13,725 nt of DNA. Origin: Bacteroidales bacterium (lineage in GTDB: Bacteria; Bacteroidota; Bacteroidia; Bacteroidales; Paludibacteraceae). Location of the stretch: contig CAAFXN010000107.1 in the NCBI GenBank assembly GCA_900766775.1, forward strand, positions 1 through 13,725, read 5' to 3'. Position numbers and translations under genes: made by a program. Each line of letters opens with the position of its first letter. Position 1 is the first letter of the stretch. The notes beneath the pieces are model-generated. The model was not told the DNA's origin. It did not search any database and saw only the letters and a program-made list of their open reading frames with translations. This document shows positions 1 to 6,796 of this stretch, one piece after another.

Positions 1-94
1 ATCCAAAGACTCAAATTCTTCCAATCAAAATGTCAAAGAACAAACGTTATTTAACGATTTATAAATTTAATGCGAAATTTATCGCAACAGTACT

Positions 95-115
95 AATTAA
101 GAATTAAGAATTAAG
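95..115. repeat. Three tandem 7-bp AATTAAG repeats just before slyD
   Basis: Three perfect copies of AATTAAG lie end to end and are followed by AATTT and then the slyD ATG at 121. They occupy the place where a ribosome binding site would sit, and no GGAGG-like sequence is present. Copy-number change by slippage could alter spacing or leader structure, but that is inference. Confidence 0.8.
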
Positions 116-120
116 AATTT

Positions 121-702
121 ATGATAGTAGAAAACGAAAAAGTAGTTACCGCCACATACGAGATGTTTGTGGACGGAGAGAATGGACAAGAAGAGTTGAT
201 GGAGCGCGCCACGGCAGAGCACCCGCTGGTCTATTGCCACGGCTTGGGCATGATGCTTCCGAAGTTTGAAGAGGCACTGGCAGGCAAGCAGAAAGGCGAC
301 AAGTTCGACTTCCGCATTGACCATACGGATGCCTACGGCGAGTACGATGAGGAAGGCGTGCTGGATTTGGACAAGAAGATGTTCTACAACGGCGATGGCG
401 AGTTCGACAGCGAGCGCGTGTATGTAGGTGCCATCGTGCCAATGAACACCGTGGACGGACAGATTGTGAACGCACAGATTCTGGAGATTAGCAAGGACAA
501 AGTTACCATTGACCTCAACCACCCGCTGGCGGGTGAGAACCTGCATTTTGTGGGCGAGATTATCGACCTGCGCGATGTAACCCCCGCCGAATTGGACACA
601 CTGCACCACCCGCATAAGTGCGGCGGTTGCCACGGCTCCTGCGGCAATTCATGCGGAGACTCTTGCGGCAACTGCGAAGGCGGTTGCGGAGGCTGTGAGT
701 AA
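121..702 (+). CDS. slyD: SlyD-type FKBP peptidyl-prolyl cis-trans isomerase with metal-binding tail
   Basis: This 193-residue protein is predicted to catalyse proline cis-trans isomerisation and to act as a cytosolic folding chaperone. The FKBP fold is split as in SlyD: residues 1-70 include the GLGMMLPKFEEALAGKQKGD segment, residues about 72-130 form the insert-in-flap chaperone domain, and DLNHPLAGENLHFVGEI (131-147) returns to the FKBP fold. The tail (161-193) holds four His and eight Cys spaced by Gly, like the nickel/zinc-binding tail of SlyD, so a metal-storage or metallochaperone role is likely. There is no signal peptide. The start is the ATG directly after the AATTAAG repeats; no convincing promoter was seen in the 120 bases upstream. 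It appears to be a single-gene unit, since ssb has its own promoter. Family assignment is firm; metal identity is inferred. Confidence 0.93.
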   Translation: MIVENEKVVTATYEMFVDGENGQEELMERATAEHPLVYCHGLGMMLPKFEEALAGKQKGDKFDFRIDHTDAYGEYDEEGVLDLDKKMFYNGDGEFDSERVYVGAIVPMNTVDGQIVNAQILEISKDKVTIDLNHPLAGENLHFVGEIIDLRDVTPAELDTLHHPHKCGGCHGSCGNSCGDSCGNCEGGCGGCE

Positions 703-704
703 GC

Positions 705-721
705 CTTTTTGCAACAAAAAG
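705..721 (+). terminator. Possible weak intrinsic terminator after slyD
   Basis: CTTTTTG (705-711), loop CAA and CAAAAAG (715-721) form a perfect 7-bp stem two bases after the slyD stop, followed by a T-rich stretch (TGTTTTATTTG). The stem is AT-rich, so it would be weak, and the T-rich part overlaps the -33 box of the ssb promoter. Confidence 0.45.
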
Positions 722-730
722 ACTGTTTTA

Positions 731-762
731 TTTGCATATCTCAAAAAAAAGCAGTATCTTTG
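731..762 (+). promoter_or_regulatory. Bacteroidota sigma-ABfr promoter for ssb
   Basis: A TTTG -33 box (731-734) is followed by a 20-nt spacer and a perfect TAnnTTTG -7 box (TATCTTTG, 755-762). The spacer ends in an eight-A run plus GCAG. The ssb start codon lies 47 nt downstream. The layout matches the known Bacteroidota housekeeping consensus and two other promoters in this window. Confidence 0.85.
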
Positions 763-809
763 CGGCACCTTAAACAGAGTATTTTTAATCTTTATCATTC
801 CGTATTATT

Positions 810-1235
810 ATGTCATCCGTAAACAAAGTCATTCTCATTGGCAACGTAGGTTCCGACCCCGAAGTACGCTATCTTGACCGCGGCGTTGCCATCGCTAACT
901 TCAATCTCGCCACCACCGAACGCGGCTACGTCATGCAGAACGGCACCCAAGTGCCCGACCGCACCGACTGGCATGCCATTGTCCTTTGGCGCAACCTCGC
1001 CGAGTGGGCGGAGAAATACGTCCGCAAGGGCATGAAACTATACATCGAGGGCAAACTGCAGACTCGCACGTGGGAGAAAGACGGGCAAGTCCGTCGTAAG
1101 ACCGAGGTGATTGCCGAGAACGTGCAGATTCTCTACCGCCCACAGGAGTATCAGACCAAGCGCAACGAGGAGCCCCTCCCCGAAGAATCTCCCGCTACCG
1201 ACAGCATTGACGCTCCCGATAACGACATTTTCTAA
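810..1235 (+). CDS. ssb: Single-stranded DNA-binding protein
   Basis: The 141-residue product binds and protects single-stranded DNA in replication, repair and recombination, normally as a homotetramer. The OB-fold spans about residues 1-110: the opening VNKVILIGNVGSDPEVRYL, the TDWHAIVLWRNLAEWAEKYVRKG strand-helix segment (52-74) and LYIEGKLQTRTWEKDG (77-92) are textbook SSB. A short disordered linker (111-135) leads to an acidic tip. The tip reads DNDIF rather than the usual D-D-[IL]-P-F, so the penultimate proline is missing (see findings). The ATG at 810 gives the expected N-terminus. In many Bacteroidota ssb is followed by gldE, but here a glycan operon follows. Length and domain order are normal. 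Confidence 0.95.
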   Translation: MSSVNKVILIGNVGSDPEVRYLDRGVAIANFNLATTERGYVMQNGTQVPDRTDWHAIVLWRNLAEWAEKYVRKGMKLYIEGKLQTRTWEKDGQVRRKTEVIAENVQILYRPQEYQTKRNEEPLPEESPATDSIDAPDNDIF

Positions 1236-1420
1236 ATTGTGGATTGACCATTTCGTTCTCCGTTAATTGCCGTTAATAAGCCATTAATATATTGTTGATT
1301 TCTCCATTAAAACCATATAAAGAACCATTAAGACATGTTTTTAGTGAACTTTAATGGGCTTTTATGGAGGAATAAAATTAGCGAATAATTAACGGATATT
1401 GACGGAGGAGCACAGCCACC
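1236..1420. other. AT-rich intergenic region with CCRTTAA repeats
   Basis: This gap holds five direct copies of CCRTTAA (starting near 1260, 1270, 1281, 1304 and 1325) and inverted copies TTAATGG (1351-1357) and TTAACGG (1389-1395). CCATTAA at 1325-1331 can pair with TTAATGG at 1351-1357 across a 19-nt loop. No TAnnTTTG promoter box was found although the six-gene operon begins here, so its promoter is not identified. Confidence 0.55.
1404..1410 (+). promoter_or_regulatory. Strong Shine-Dalgarno before the first glycan-operon gene
   Basis: GGAGGAG sits ten bases before the ATG at 1421. It supports that start and is unusually canonical for this genome, where most other starts here have only A-rich leaders. 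Confidence 0.6.
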
Positions 1421-2347
1421 ATGACCAATAAACAGCGATATACCGAGTGGGCTACCGCCCAAGAATACCTCCCTCTCACCATGCAACCGTGGTGGATGGA
1501 GGCGGTATGCGCAGGCAAAGAGTGGGATGTCCTCTTGGCGGAGAACGACCAAGGCGAGATTATGGGTGCCATGCCCTATCTCATTCGCAAACGCCTGTGG
1601 ATGCGCTATATCGTCATGCCCCAGCAGACGCAGATAGGCGGCATATGGGTCGCACAACAATACACCGAAGACCAGTGGCAGGTGGCGGAGATCTGCCGTA
1701 TGCTCGCCGAGCAGTTAGACAGCCTCCACCTCGCGTACTACTACCAGCAGTATGCCCCCAAGTCCCTCTGCGTGGAACCCATGCAGGCGTTGGGCTTCAA
1801 GGCACGAGAGCGTATCACCTACCGCATCAACGACCTCAGCGACCTCAACGCACTCATCGCCCGATTCTCCAAGAACAAGAAACGCCAACTCCAGAAAGCC
1901 CTCTCCCTGCATGCCGACTACAGCATGTCCCCCGAGGACTTCTACCGCTTCCACGCCGCCTGCATGGCGGAGCAGCGCAAGGCTGCCACCTACTCCCGCG
2001 AGTTCTTCCTCGTCCTCGAGCGCAAACTCCATCGCCTCAACCAGTGCGCTATCATCGCTATCAAAGATGCCGATAACCACACCCACGCCGCCGCCTTCCT
2101 CGCATGGGACAGTCGGGTAATGTACTATCTCATATCCGATTACACCCCCGAAGGTAAGGTCAATGGCGCACGCGAACTCCTCAAACTCGAAGCCATCAAA
2201 GCCGCGCGACACCAAGAGGTCTGCATCGATTTCTGCACACCCCGATTCGGCAAGAGTTTTGCCGCCGTACCCGAGAAAATGATTGCGTTGGAACGCTATT
2301 CGAACTGGATTCTTAAACTCCTTGTGAGAATATTGGAACATGCTTGA
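1421..2347 (+). CDS. FemAB/GNAT-like acyltransferase, paralogue 1
   Basis: A 308-residue soluble protein of the GNAT-fold acyltransferase group that includes FemAB and CelD/BioF2-like proteins, often found in surface-polysaccharide loci. Recognisable features are QPWWMEAV (22-29), the AMPYLIRKRLWMRYIVMPQQTQ segment (50-71), the basic KNKKRQLQKA stretch and the SPEDFYRFHAACMAEQ helix. These match the next gene almost block for block, so the two arose by tandem duplication. No signal peptide or membrane segment is seen, so it would act in the cytosol, plausibly transferring an acyl or aminoacyl group to a lipid-linked glycan intermediate; donor and acceptor are unknown. It is the first gene of the operon, has a strong SD site, and its end overlaps the next gene by 8 bp, suggesting translational coupling. 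Fold-level assignment is moderately sure; the reaction is inferred. Confidence 0.7.
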   Translation: MTNKQRYTEWATAQEYLPLTMQPWWMEAVCAGKEWDVLLAENDQGEIMGAMPYLIRKRLWMRYIVMPQQTQIGGIWVAQQYTEDQWQVAEICRMLAEQLDSLHLAYYYQQYAPKSLCVEPMQALGFKARERITYRINDLSDLNALIARFSKNKKRQLQKALSLHADYSMSPEDFYRFHAACMAEQRKAATYSREFFLVLERKLHRLNQCAIIAIKDADNHTHAAAFLAWDSRVMYYLISDYTPEGKVNGARELLKLEAIKAARHQEVCIDFCTPRFGKSFAAVPEKMIALERYSNWILKLLVRILEHA

Positions 2348-3347
2348 TGAGCGGAAATACGCACAGTGGATTGCAGAACAACCCAATGTCCCCATTTTCC
2401 TGCAACCATGGTGGATGGATGCCGTCTCTATCGGCAAACATTGGGAAGTCAAAGTCTGGGAAACCCAACCGAAGACGCAGTGCTGTCCAGGTGCGCAGGC
2501 GTCCTCGCCTGCTAAAGACAACGGCGAAGTGATAGCGGCTATGCCCTACCTCCTCCGTCAGCGGTTAGGGATGCGCTTTGTCGTCATGCCGCAGATGACA
2601 CAACTCGCCGGCGCATGGCTCGCCTCGAACGTAAACCCCGAAACCATCGCCGATGCCATCGACTCCCACTTAAAATCCCTCCACCTCAGTTACTATTACC
2701 AGCAATTCCCCATCAACAGCCCCATTCCCGCACTGTTGGCAAACCGAGGCTACACCGTCTCCCCGCGAGTTACCTACCGTATAGAAGACTGCTCCGATGT
2801 AGAGAAAATCATCGCCGGATATAATCGCAATAAGCAGCGGCAACTCAAGAAATCCGCGGCCTTCACTCTTCGGCAGGACAATCTCTCCCCCGACGAGTTT
2901 CACCGCTTCCACCAATCGGCTTTAGCCGCACAAGGTAAAGTTATTAGTTATTCCGAACCCTTTCTCCGGCAACTCCTTGATGCTGTCCTACAGCATCGCC
3001 AAGGTATCGTTCTCACCCTCTACGACAACCAATCTCCCGCTCAAACAATGATTGCCGTAGCCTTATATGTCTGGGATGCTGATGCTGTCCATTACCTCAT
3101 TGCTGCACAGCATCCTGACTACCAACATCAAGGTCTCATGGCACGGCTTGTTACGGAAGGCATACGTCTTGCACACCAACGCCATCTCGCCTTCGACTTC
3201 GAGGGAAGCATGATACCCGGCGTCGCAAAGCATTTCGCCCAATTCGGTGCCACCCCAGCCACCTATTACAGCGTAGAACGCTACTTTAATCCCCTATTTG
3301 CAGGGGCAAAAAAACTCTACCTTTGGCATACGCGAAAGCTACGTTAA
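2340..3347 (+). CDS. FemAB/GNAT-like acyltransferase, paralogue 2, with in-frame insertion
   Basis: A 335-residue paralogue of the preceding gene. QPWWMDAV (22-29), AMPYLLRQRLGMRFVVMPQMTQ, the YRIED segment, NKQRQLKKS and SPDEFHRFHQSALAAQGK all align with it. The same GNAT-fold acyltransferase role is expected, with a different substrate possible. Between WEVKVWE and NGEVIAAMP it carries about 17 extra residues (roughly 43-59, including QCCPGAQASSP) that the paralogue lacks; the DNA there is a GC-rich palindrome, so this looks like an inserted repeat read in frame. The gene body also contains two GATGCTGT/ACAGCATC inverted repeats (2979-2997 and 3081-3114). The ATG at 2340 overlaps the upstream stop, typical of coupled translation. 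No membrane segment is seen. The insertion lies in a loop before a conserved block and may be tolerated, but activity cannot be judged from sequence. Confidence 0.7.
   Translation: MLDERKYAQWIAEQPNVPIFLQPWWMDAVSIGKHWEVKVWETQPKTQCCPGAQASSPAKDNGEVIAAMPYLLRQRLGMRFVVMPQMTQLAGAWLASNVNPETIADAIDSHLKSLHLSYYYQQFPINSPIPALLANRGYTVSPRVTYRIEDCSDVEKIIAGYNRNKQRQLKKSAAFTLRQDNLSPDEFHRFHQSALAAQGKVISYSEPFLRQLLDAVLQHRQGIVLTLYDNQSPAQTMIAVALYVWDADAVHYLIAAQHPDYQHQGLMARLVTEGIRLAHQRHLAFDFEGSMIPGVAKHFAQFGATPATYYSVERYFNPLFAGAKKLYLWHTRKLR
2471..2517. repeat. GC-rich palindromic element inserted inside a coding sequence
   Basis: The core is GCAGGCG (2495-2501), loop TCCT, CGCCTGC (2506-2512): a perfect 7-bp stem. Comparison of the two tandem paralogues places it in an insertion of about 51 bp that keeps the reading frame; outer boundaries are approximate. 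It resembles small interspersed palindromes known to insert into genes, such as RPE elements of Rickettsia. Whether it is repeated elsewhere in this genome cannot be seen here. Confidence 0.6.
2979..3114. repeat. Paired GATGCTGT/ACAGCATC inverted repeats
   Basis: GATGCTGT-CCT-ACAGCATC (2979-2997) is a perfect 8-bp hairpin with a 3-base loop. The same two arms recur at 3081-3088 and 3107-3114 with an 18-base loop. Both lie inside the second acyltransferase gene and are translated. Confidence 0.6.
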
Positions 3348-3370
3348 AATGCATAAAAGTAAAGATTATT

Positions 3371-4345
3371 ATGAATAGAACGGTGCAAACTGTCCCGATA
3401 GATGAGTTTTATAAGTCTATTGCCGATTGGACATGGATTCCTTTTACACAGGACAAACATTGGTTGTTAAGTTTGGTTAGTGCAGATACGCTGCACTTCT
3501 TCTTAGATGCACGACATGGAATAGCATGTGCCGGATTCATTAAAAAAAAGCACAACCTAAATATGTTGTGTATTTATGGCGAGTGCCGTCGTCAAGAAGT
3601 TACGAAATATCAAGATGTTGCTGACTTTTGGAAACAAATACTGGAATGCGGATACGATATATATGAAATCAACTTGGATTCGTATTACAACCCGATAGAT
3701 GAGATAGGACTGCGAGAAGCCGGTTTCTTGCGGCCGATAGGAATGTTCTCTACAACATTGAGTAAAATTATTAATTTAGAAAATATTACATTCGATCATA
3801 ATTGGCGCAGAAATCTTAAGCATGTTGCCCAATATAATTTGTCGTTTGAAGTAGTAGCCCAACCCAACAAAGAAGATATCCGACAATACGTCGAGATGCA
3901 CAATGAAATGACAAAACGTAAAGGTTTCAATGATTTCCTTTCGTTTGAGCAATTAAGCAACTTACTAAGTGAGGATAGTCGTTTTTTGATGTGTCGTGTC
4001 CGTACCGCTGAAAATGAGATTGTGGCGAGTGGAATTATTTACCGTCGAGGAAAGGAAGCGAAATTTATTTATTCGACGACTACCTTAGCCGGACGAAACT
4101 TATCTGCCTCCTATGCCCTATACCAAGGCATATTTACCTATCTGCACCAAACGGATACCGAACTATTTGATATGGGGAGGCTCTCCCCCTCAACACATAT
4201 TAAAAACAATTTATTTACCTTCAAAGATGGTGTCCGAGGAGATTATGTGCAATACCAAGGAGAGTGGCTTTGGTGTCGCAAAAAATGGATGCCTATCGTA
4301 TTATATTTCATGAAGAAATATATATGGAAACGGGTACAAGTGTAG
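3371..4345 (+). CDS. FemAB-like aminoacyl/acyltransferase, AT-rich
   Basis: A 324-residue protein distantly related to FemAB/FemX peptidyltransferases. The C-terminal pattern is the clearest evidence: FDMGRLSPST (266-275) followed by LFTFKDGVRGDYVQYQGEW (281-299) resembles the family's D-x-G plus F-K-x-G segment. Earlier landmarks are the NWRRNLKHV basic stretch (144-152) and MHNEMTKRKGF (176-186). FemAB enzymes add amino acids from aminoacyl-tRNA to lipid-linked acceptors; that reaction is only a hypothesis here. The ATG at 3371 is chosen because an upstream in-frame TTG (3323) would lie inside the preceding gene, and the family-like sequence begins after it. It shows little direct similarity to the two upstream paralogues, and its DNA is visibly AT-richer, which hints at a separate origin. 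It ends 28 bp before the GT4 gene. Confidence 0.65.
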   Translation: MNRTVQTVPIDEFYKSIADWTWIPFTQDKHWLLSLVSADTLHFFLDARHGIACAGFIKKKHNLNMLCIYGECRRQEVTKYQDVADFWKQILECGYDIYEINLDSYYNPIDEIGLREAGFLRPIGMFSTTLSKIINLENITFDHNWRRNLKHVAQYNLSFEVVAQPNKEDIRQYVEMHNEMTKRKGFNDFLSFEQLSNLLSEDSRFLMCRVRTAENEIVASGIIYRRGKEAKFIYSTTTLAGRNLSASYALYQGIFTYLHQTDTELFDMGRLSPSTHIKNNLFTFKDGVRGDYVQYQGEWLWCRKKWMPIVLYFMKKYIWKRVQV

Positions 4346-4373
4346 TGCTCTTAATACTATCTTTATTCTGAAT

Positions 4374-5510
4374 ATGAAAGTACTTTTTTTATCCTGTTGG
4401 TATCCCCATCGATATGACCGAATGTCAGGAGCCTTTGTTCGCAAGCATGCCATTGCCGTCAGCCAACAAGGAGCCGACGTCTGCGTACTGTGTGTGCATA
4501 GAGAAGACAAACAACCTCAAATGGAGATTGTGGAGCAGGAAACAGAACACGTAAAAGAAATATATGTGTACTACAACTCCAAAGAGAGCGACTTGCTCGC
4601 GTTGAAGAAAGGCTGGCAACAAGTCTATGCCCATTGGGGGATGCCACAAGTAGTGCAACTCAATGTCATAACGCCAACCCACGGACTATTGGCGCTTTGG
4701 CTGAAAAAAAGACATCACATACCCTTTGTTATTGTCGAGCATTGGAGCGGATACCTTCCAGAAAACGGAATGGTCGCAGACAGAGGATGGTTATATATAC
4801 AGTTAATTAGATACATTGCCCGCAACGCTTCCGCCATCCTTCCTGTTAGTTATAGGCTCCAACACGCTATGCAAGCCTTAGGGCTGAAGAATACGCATTG
4901 GGAAAAAATCAACAATGTAGTGGACGACTTCTTTTATGCGCCTTACGAAAAAGAATCGCATCCCAACACGAGACTATTGCATGTGAGTGGCTTTTGTGAA
5001 AGGGCAAAGAATATCAGAGGAATGCTCCGTGCGCTCAGAGCGGTTGCTGACGTACGGCAGGATTTTCAAATGCTTTTTGTTGGTAACGACGAAGACTATC
5101 AGGAAACGCGAAAATATGCCGATCAACTCTGTTTCCCCGACGGCATACTCTCCTTCACAGGCAAAATTGCTACCTCACAAGAAGTATGCCGCTATATGCA
5201 GCAATCCGATGTCTTCTTGATGTTCTCTAAATACGAAAACGCCCCCGTTGTACTTTCCGAATGCAAAGCGGTAGGCTTGCCTATCATCTGCAGCAACGCC
5301 GGTGGCATGCCCGAGATGATGACCAAAGAGACGGGACTTGTCGTCCCCTCCGAAGATGAAGAAGCACTCAAAAATGCCATCATCTACATGCTTGACCACC
5401 ACCAAGACTTCAACCCCAACGCTATCCGCACACAAGGTAAACAATACTCCTTCAACGCCGTGGGAAAACAACTGAGACACATCTACCAACAAGCAATGAC
5501 CACTAAATAG
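4374..5510 (+). CDS. Glycosyltransferase family 4 (GT-B fold)
   Basis: This 378-residue enzyme is predicted to transfer a sugar from a nucleotide-sugar to a lipid-linked glycan at the inner face of the cytoplasmic membrane, with retention of configuration. The N-terminal Rossmann domain opens MKVLFLSCWYPHRYDRMSGAF, where the Gly-containing loop is typical of GT4. The donor-binding C-terminal domain begins near 198 (RLLHVSGFCERAKNIRGML). The family E-x7-E motif is E288 and E296 in SKYENAPVVLSE, followed by CKAVGLPIICSNAGGMPEM (297-315). HWSGYLPE (123-130) is the usual acceptor-side segment. Length is normal, and no signal peptide or membrane helix is seen. The gene sits between the FemAB-like genes and the flippase, supporting a role in assembling the exported glycan. 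Sugar specificity cannot be read from the sequence. Confidence 0.9.
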   Translation: MKVLFLSCWYPHRYDRMSGAFVRKHAIAVSQQGADVCVLCVHREDKQPQMEIVEQETEHVKEIYVYYNSKESDLLALKKGWQQVYAHWGMPQVVQLNVITPTHGLLALWLKKRHHIPFVIVEHWSGYLPENGMVADRGWLYIQLIRYIARNASAILPVSYRLQHAMQALGLKNTHWEKINNVVDDFFYAPYEKESHPNTRLLHVSGFCERAKNIRGMLRALRAVADVRQDFQMLFVGNDEDYQETRKYADQLCFPDGILSFTGKIATSQEVCRYMQQSDVFLMFSKYENAPVVLSECKAVGLPIICSNAGGMPEMMTKETGLVVPSEDEEALKNAIIYMLDHHQDFNPNAIRTQGKQYSFNAVGKQLRHIYQQAMTTK

Positions 5511-5527
5511 AAGAGACAAAACTCCGT

Positions 5528-6772
5528 ATGCGCCTACCGCATTTCCTACATAGGGCATTAGAAACCAAAGTCTTGCAAAACTATTCCTACATGTCGGCAT
5601 TGAGCCTCATCAGTGCCCTCGTGGGGATCTTGGTCTACCCCTATGTCATCCGCGTGTTAGGTGCAGAGCAATACGGACTATATGTCTTCCTCCTTGCCAT
5701 CGTGATGTATTTTCAGGCAATCATCGATTATGGCTTCGACCAGCCCGCGGCTAAAGCAATCGTACAAAACAAAGATAATCTCGCCGAACAGTCAAGAATA
5801 GTCTCCTCCGTCTTGGCGGCGAAAATACTCTTATTGACTATCGCCGCATTGATTGCCGCAGTAGTGAGCCTGACCATTCCCATCTTGCGTACGAATGTGC
5901 TTCTTTTTGGCTTAATAGCACTCCAACCAATCAGCACCATCCTTTTTCCCACTTGGTACTTCCAAGGAATCAAAGACATGCGGGCGGTTACTATCATCAC
6001 GCTGTGTATGAGACTGTTGCAGATCCCTTTCATCTTCTGGCTAATCCGCTCCGAGAAAGACACCATCCTCTATGCTGCCATCATAGGCTTCTCCTATCTG
6101 CTCGCAGGGATAGTTGGCTTAATAGCCACCTATAAAAGAGGAATACGCATAGTTGCAGTTTCCATGCAAAACGTCTTCTGTATGTTCCGTGAAGCAACGC
6201 CCTTTTTCCTAACCTCCGTTACCGGAGTGGTCAAAGAGCGTACACTCACCGCCTTGATTGGGGCGTTATGTGGTATGCAGGAGGTCGCACTTTACGACTT
6301 AGCAAATAAACTCATACAAATCCCCCGTATCTTCACCCAGTCTATCAACGCTGCCCTCTATCCCGAGGTGGTCAACAATGCCTCCCCACACCGAGTAAAA
6401 ACCATACTCGCACACGAGCGGAAAATAGCATCCGCTTTTATCTTCGCAATCATCCTGCTCGCCTATCCCGCTATCTGGCTTTTAGGCGGACAACAGATGC
6501 TTGATGCTTTCCCTATCACCATCATCCTGTCGCTTTCTATCTATACCTACCTGATCGTAGGAGCCTATCTCCAGTTCGTCTTTATCCCAAACAATAAGTA
6601 CTATTGGGTGGCGCAAAACCAATTGCTGGCTCTTCTCTCCTGTTTCTTGATTTGCGGCATCGGGTTAATCTTTACCCGTAGCATCATCCTCTTTGCTGCT
6701 GCCATCGTCCTCAGCGGATTCGTAGAAATACTATTTTGCCGATTTATGACCCGCAAATACCAACTACTGTAA
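5528..6772 (+). CDS. Wzx/RfbX-type polysaccharide flippase (MOP superfamily)
   Basis: A 414-residue integral membrane protein with hydrophobic segments from about residue 18 to 405, fitting the 12 or so helices of Wzx-type flippases. It would move undecaprenyl-diphosphate-linked glycan across the inner membrane. Landmarks are the opening NYSYMSALSLISALVGILVYP, the VLGAEQYGLYVF segment (43-54) with the usual G-x-x-x-Y-G pattern, and PTWYFQGIKDMRAVTI (141-156), which is characteristic of RfbX-like proteins. It starts 17 bp after the GT4 stop and ends 24 bp before the GT2 ATG. No Wzy-like polymerase is found beside it, so if the operon is complete the exported unit is short or is polymerised by proteins encoded elsewhere. 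Family assignment is firm; substrate is unknown. Confidence 0.9.
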   Translation: MRLPHFLHRALETKVLQNYSYMSALSLISALVGILVYPYVIRVLGAEQYGLYVFLLAIVMYFQAIIDYGFDQPAAKAIVQNKDNLAEQSRIVSSVLAAKILLLTIAALIAAVVSLTIPILRTNVLLFGLIALQPISTILFPTWYFQGIKDMRAVTIITLCMRLLQIPFIFWLIRSEKDTILYAAIIGFSYLLAGIVGLIATYKRGIRIVAVSMQNVFCMFREATPFFLTSVTGVVKERTLTALIGALCGMQEVALYDLANKLIQIPRIFTQSINAALYPEVVNNASPHRVKTILAHERKIASAFIFAIILLAYPAIWLLGGQQMLDAFPITIILSLSIYTYLIVGAYLQFVFIPNNKYYWVAQNQLLALLSCFLICGIGLIFTRSIILFAAAIVLSGFVEILFCRFMTRKYQLL

Positions 6773-6796
6773 CCACCTACCTAACAATTGCCTATA

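Noticed and set aside
62..69. TAAATTTA as a -7 box for slyD
   Set aside because: It differs from TAnnTTTG at the last base and has no TTTG-like -33 box 20 nt upstream, so it is too weak to call.
1715..2521. - strand open frame of 268 codons opposite the FemAB-like genes
   Set aside because: It spans the junction of two paralogous + strand genes, and its composition mirrors them. No motif or start signal supports it.
3323..3370. Longer start (TTG 3323) for the third FemAB-like gene
   Set aside because: It lies inside the previous coding sequence and adds 16 residues without family similarity; ATG 3371 fits better.
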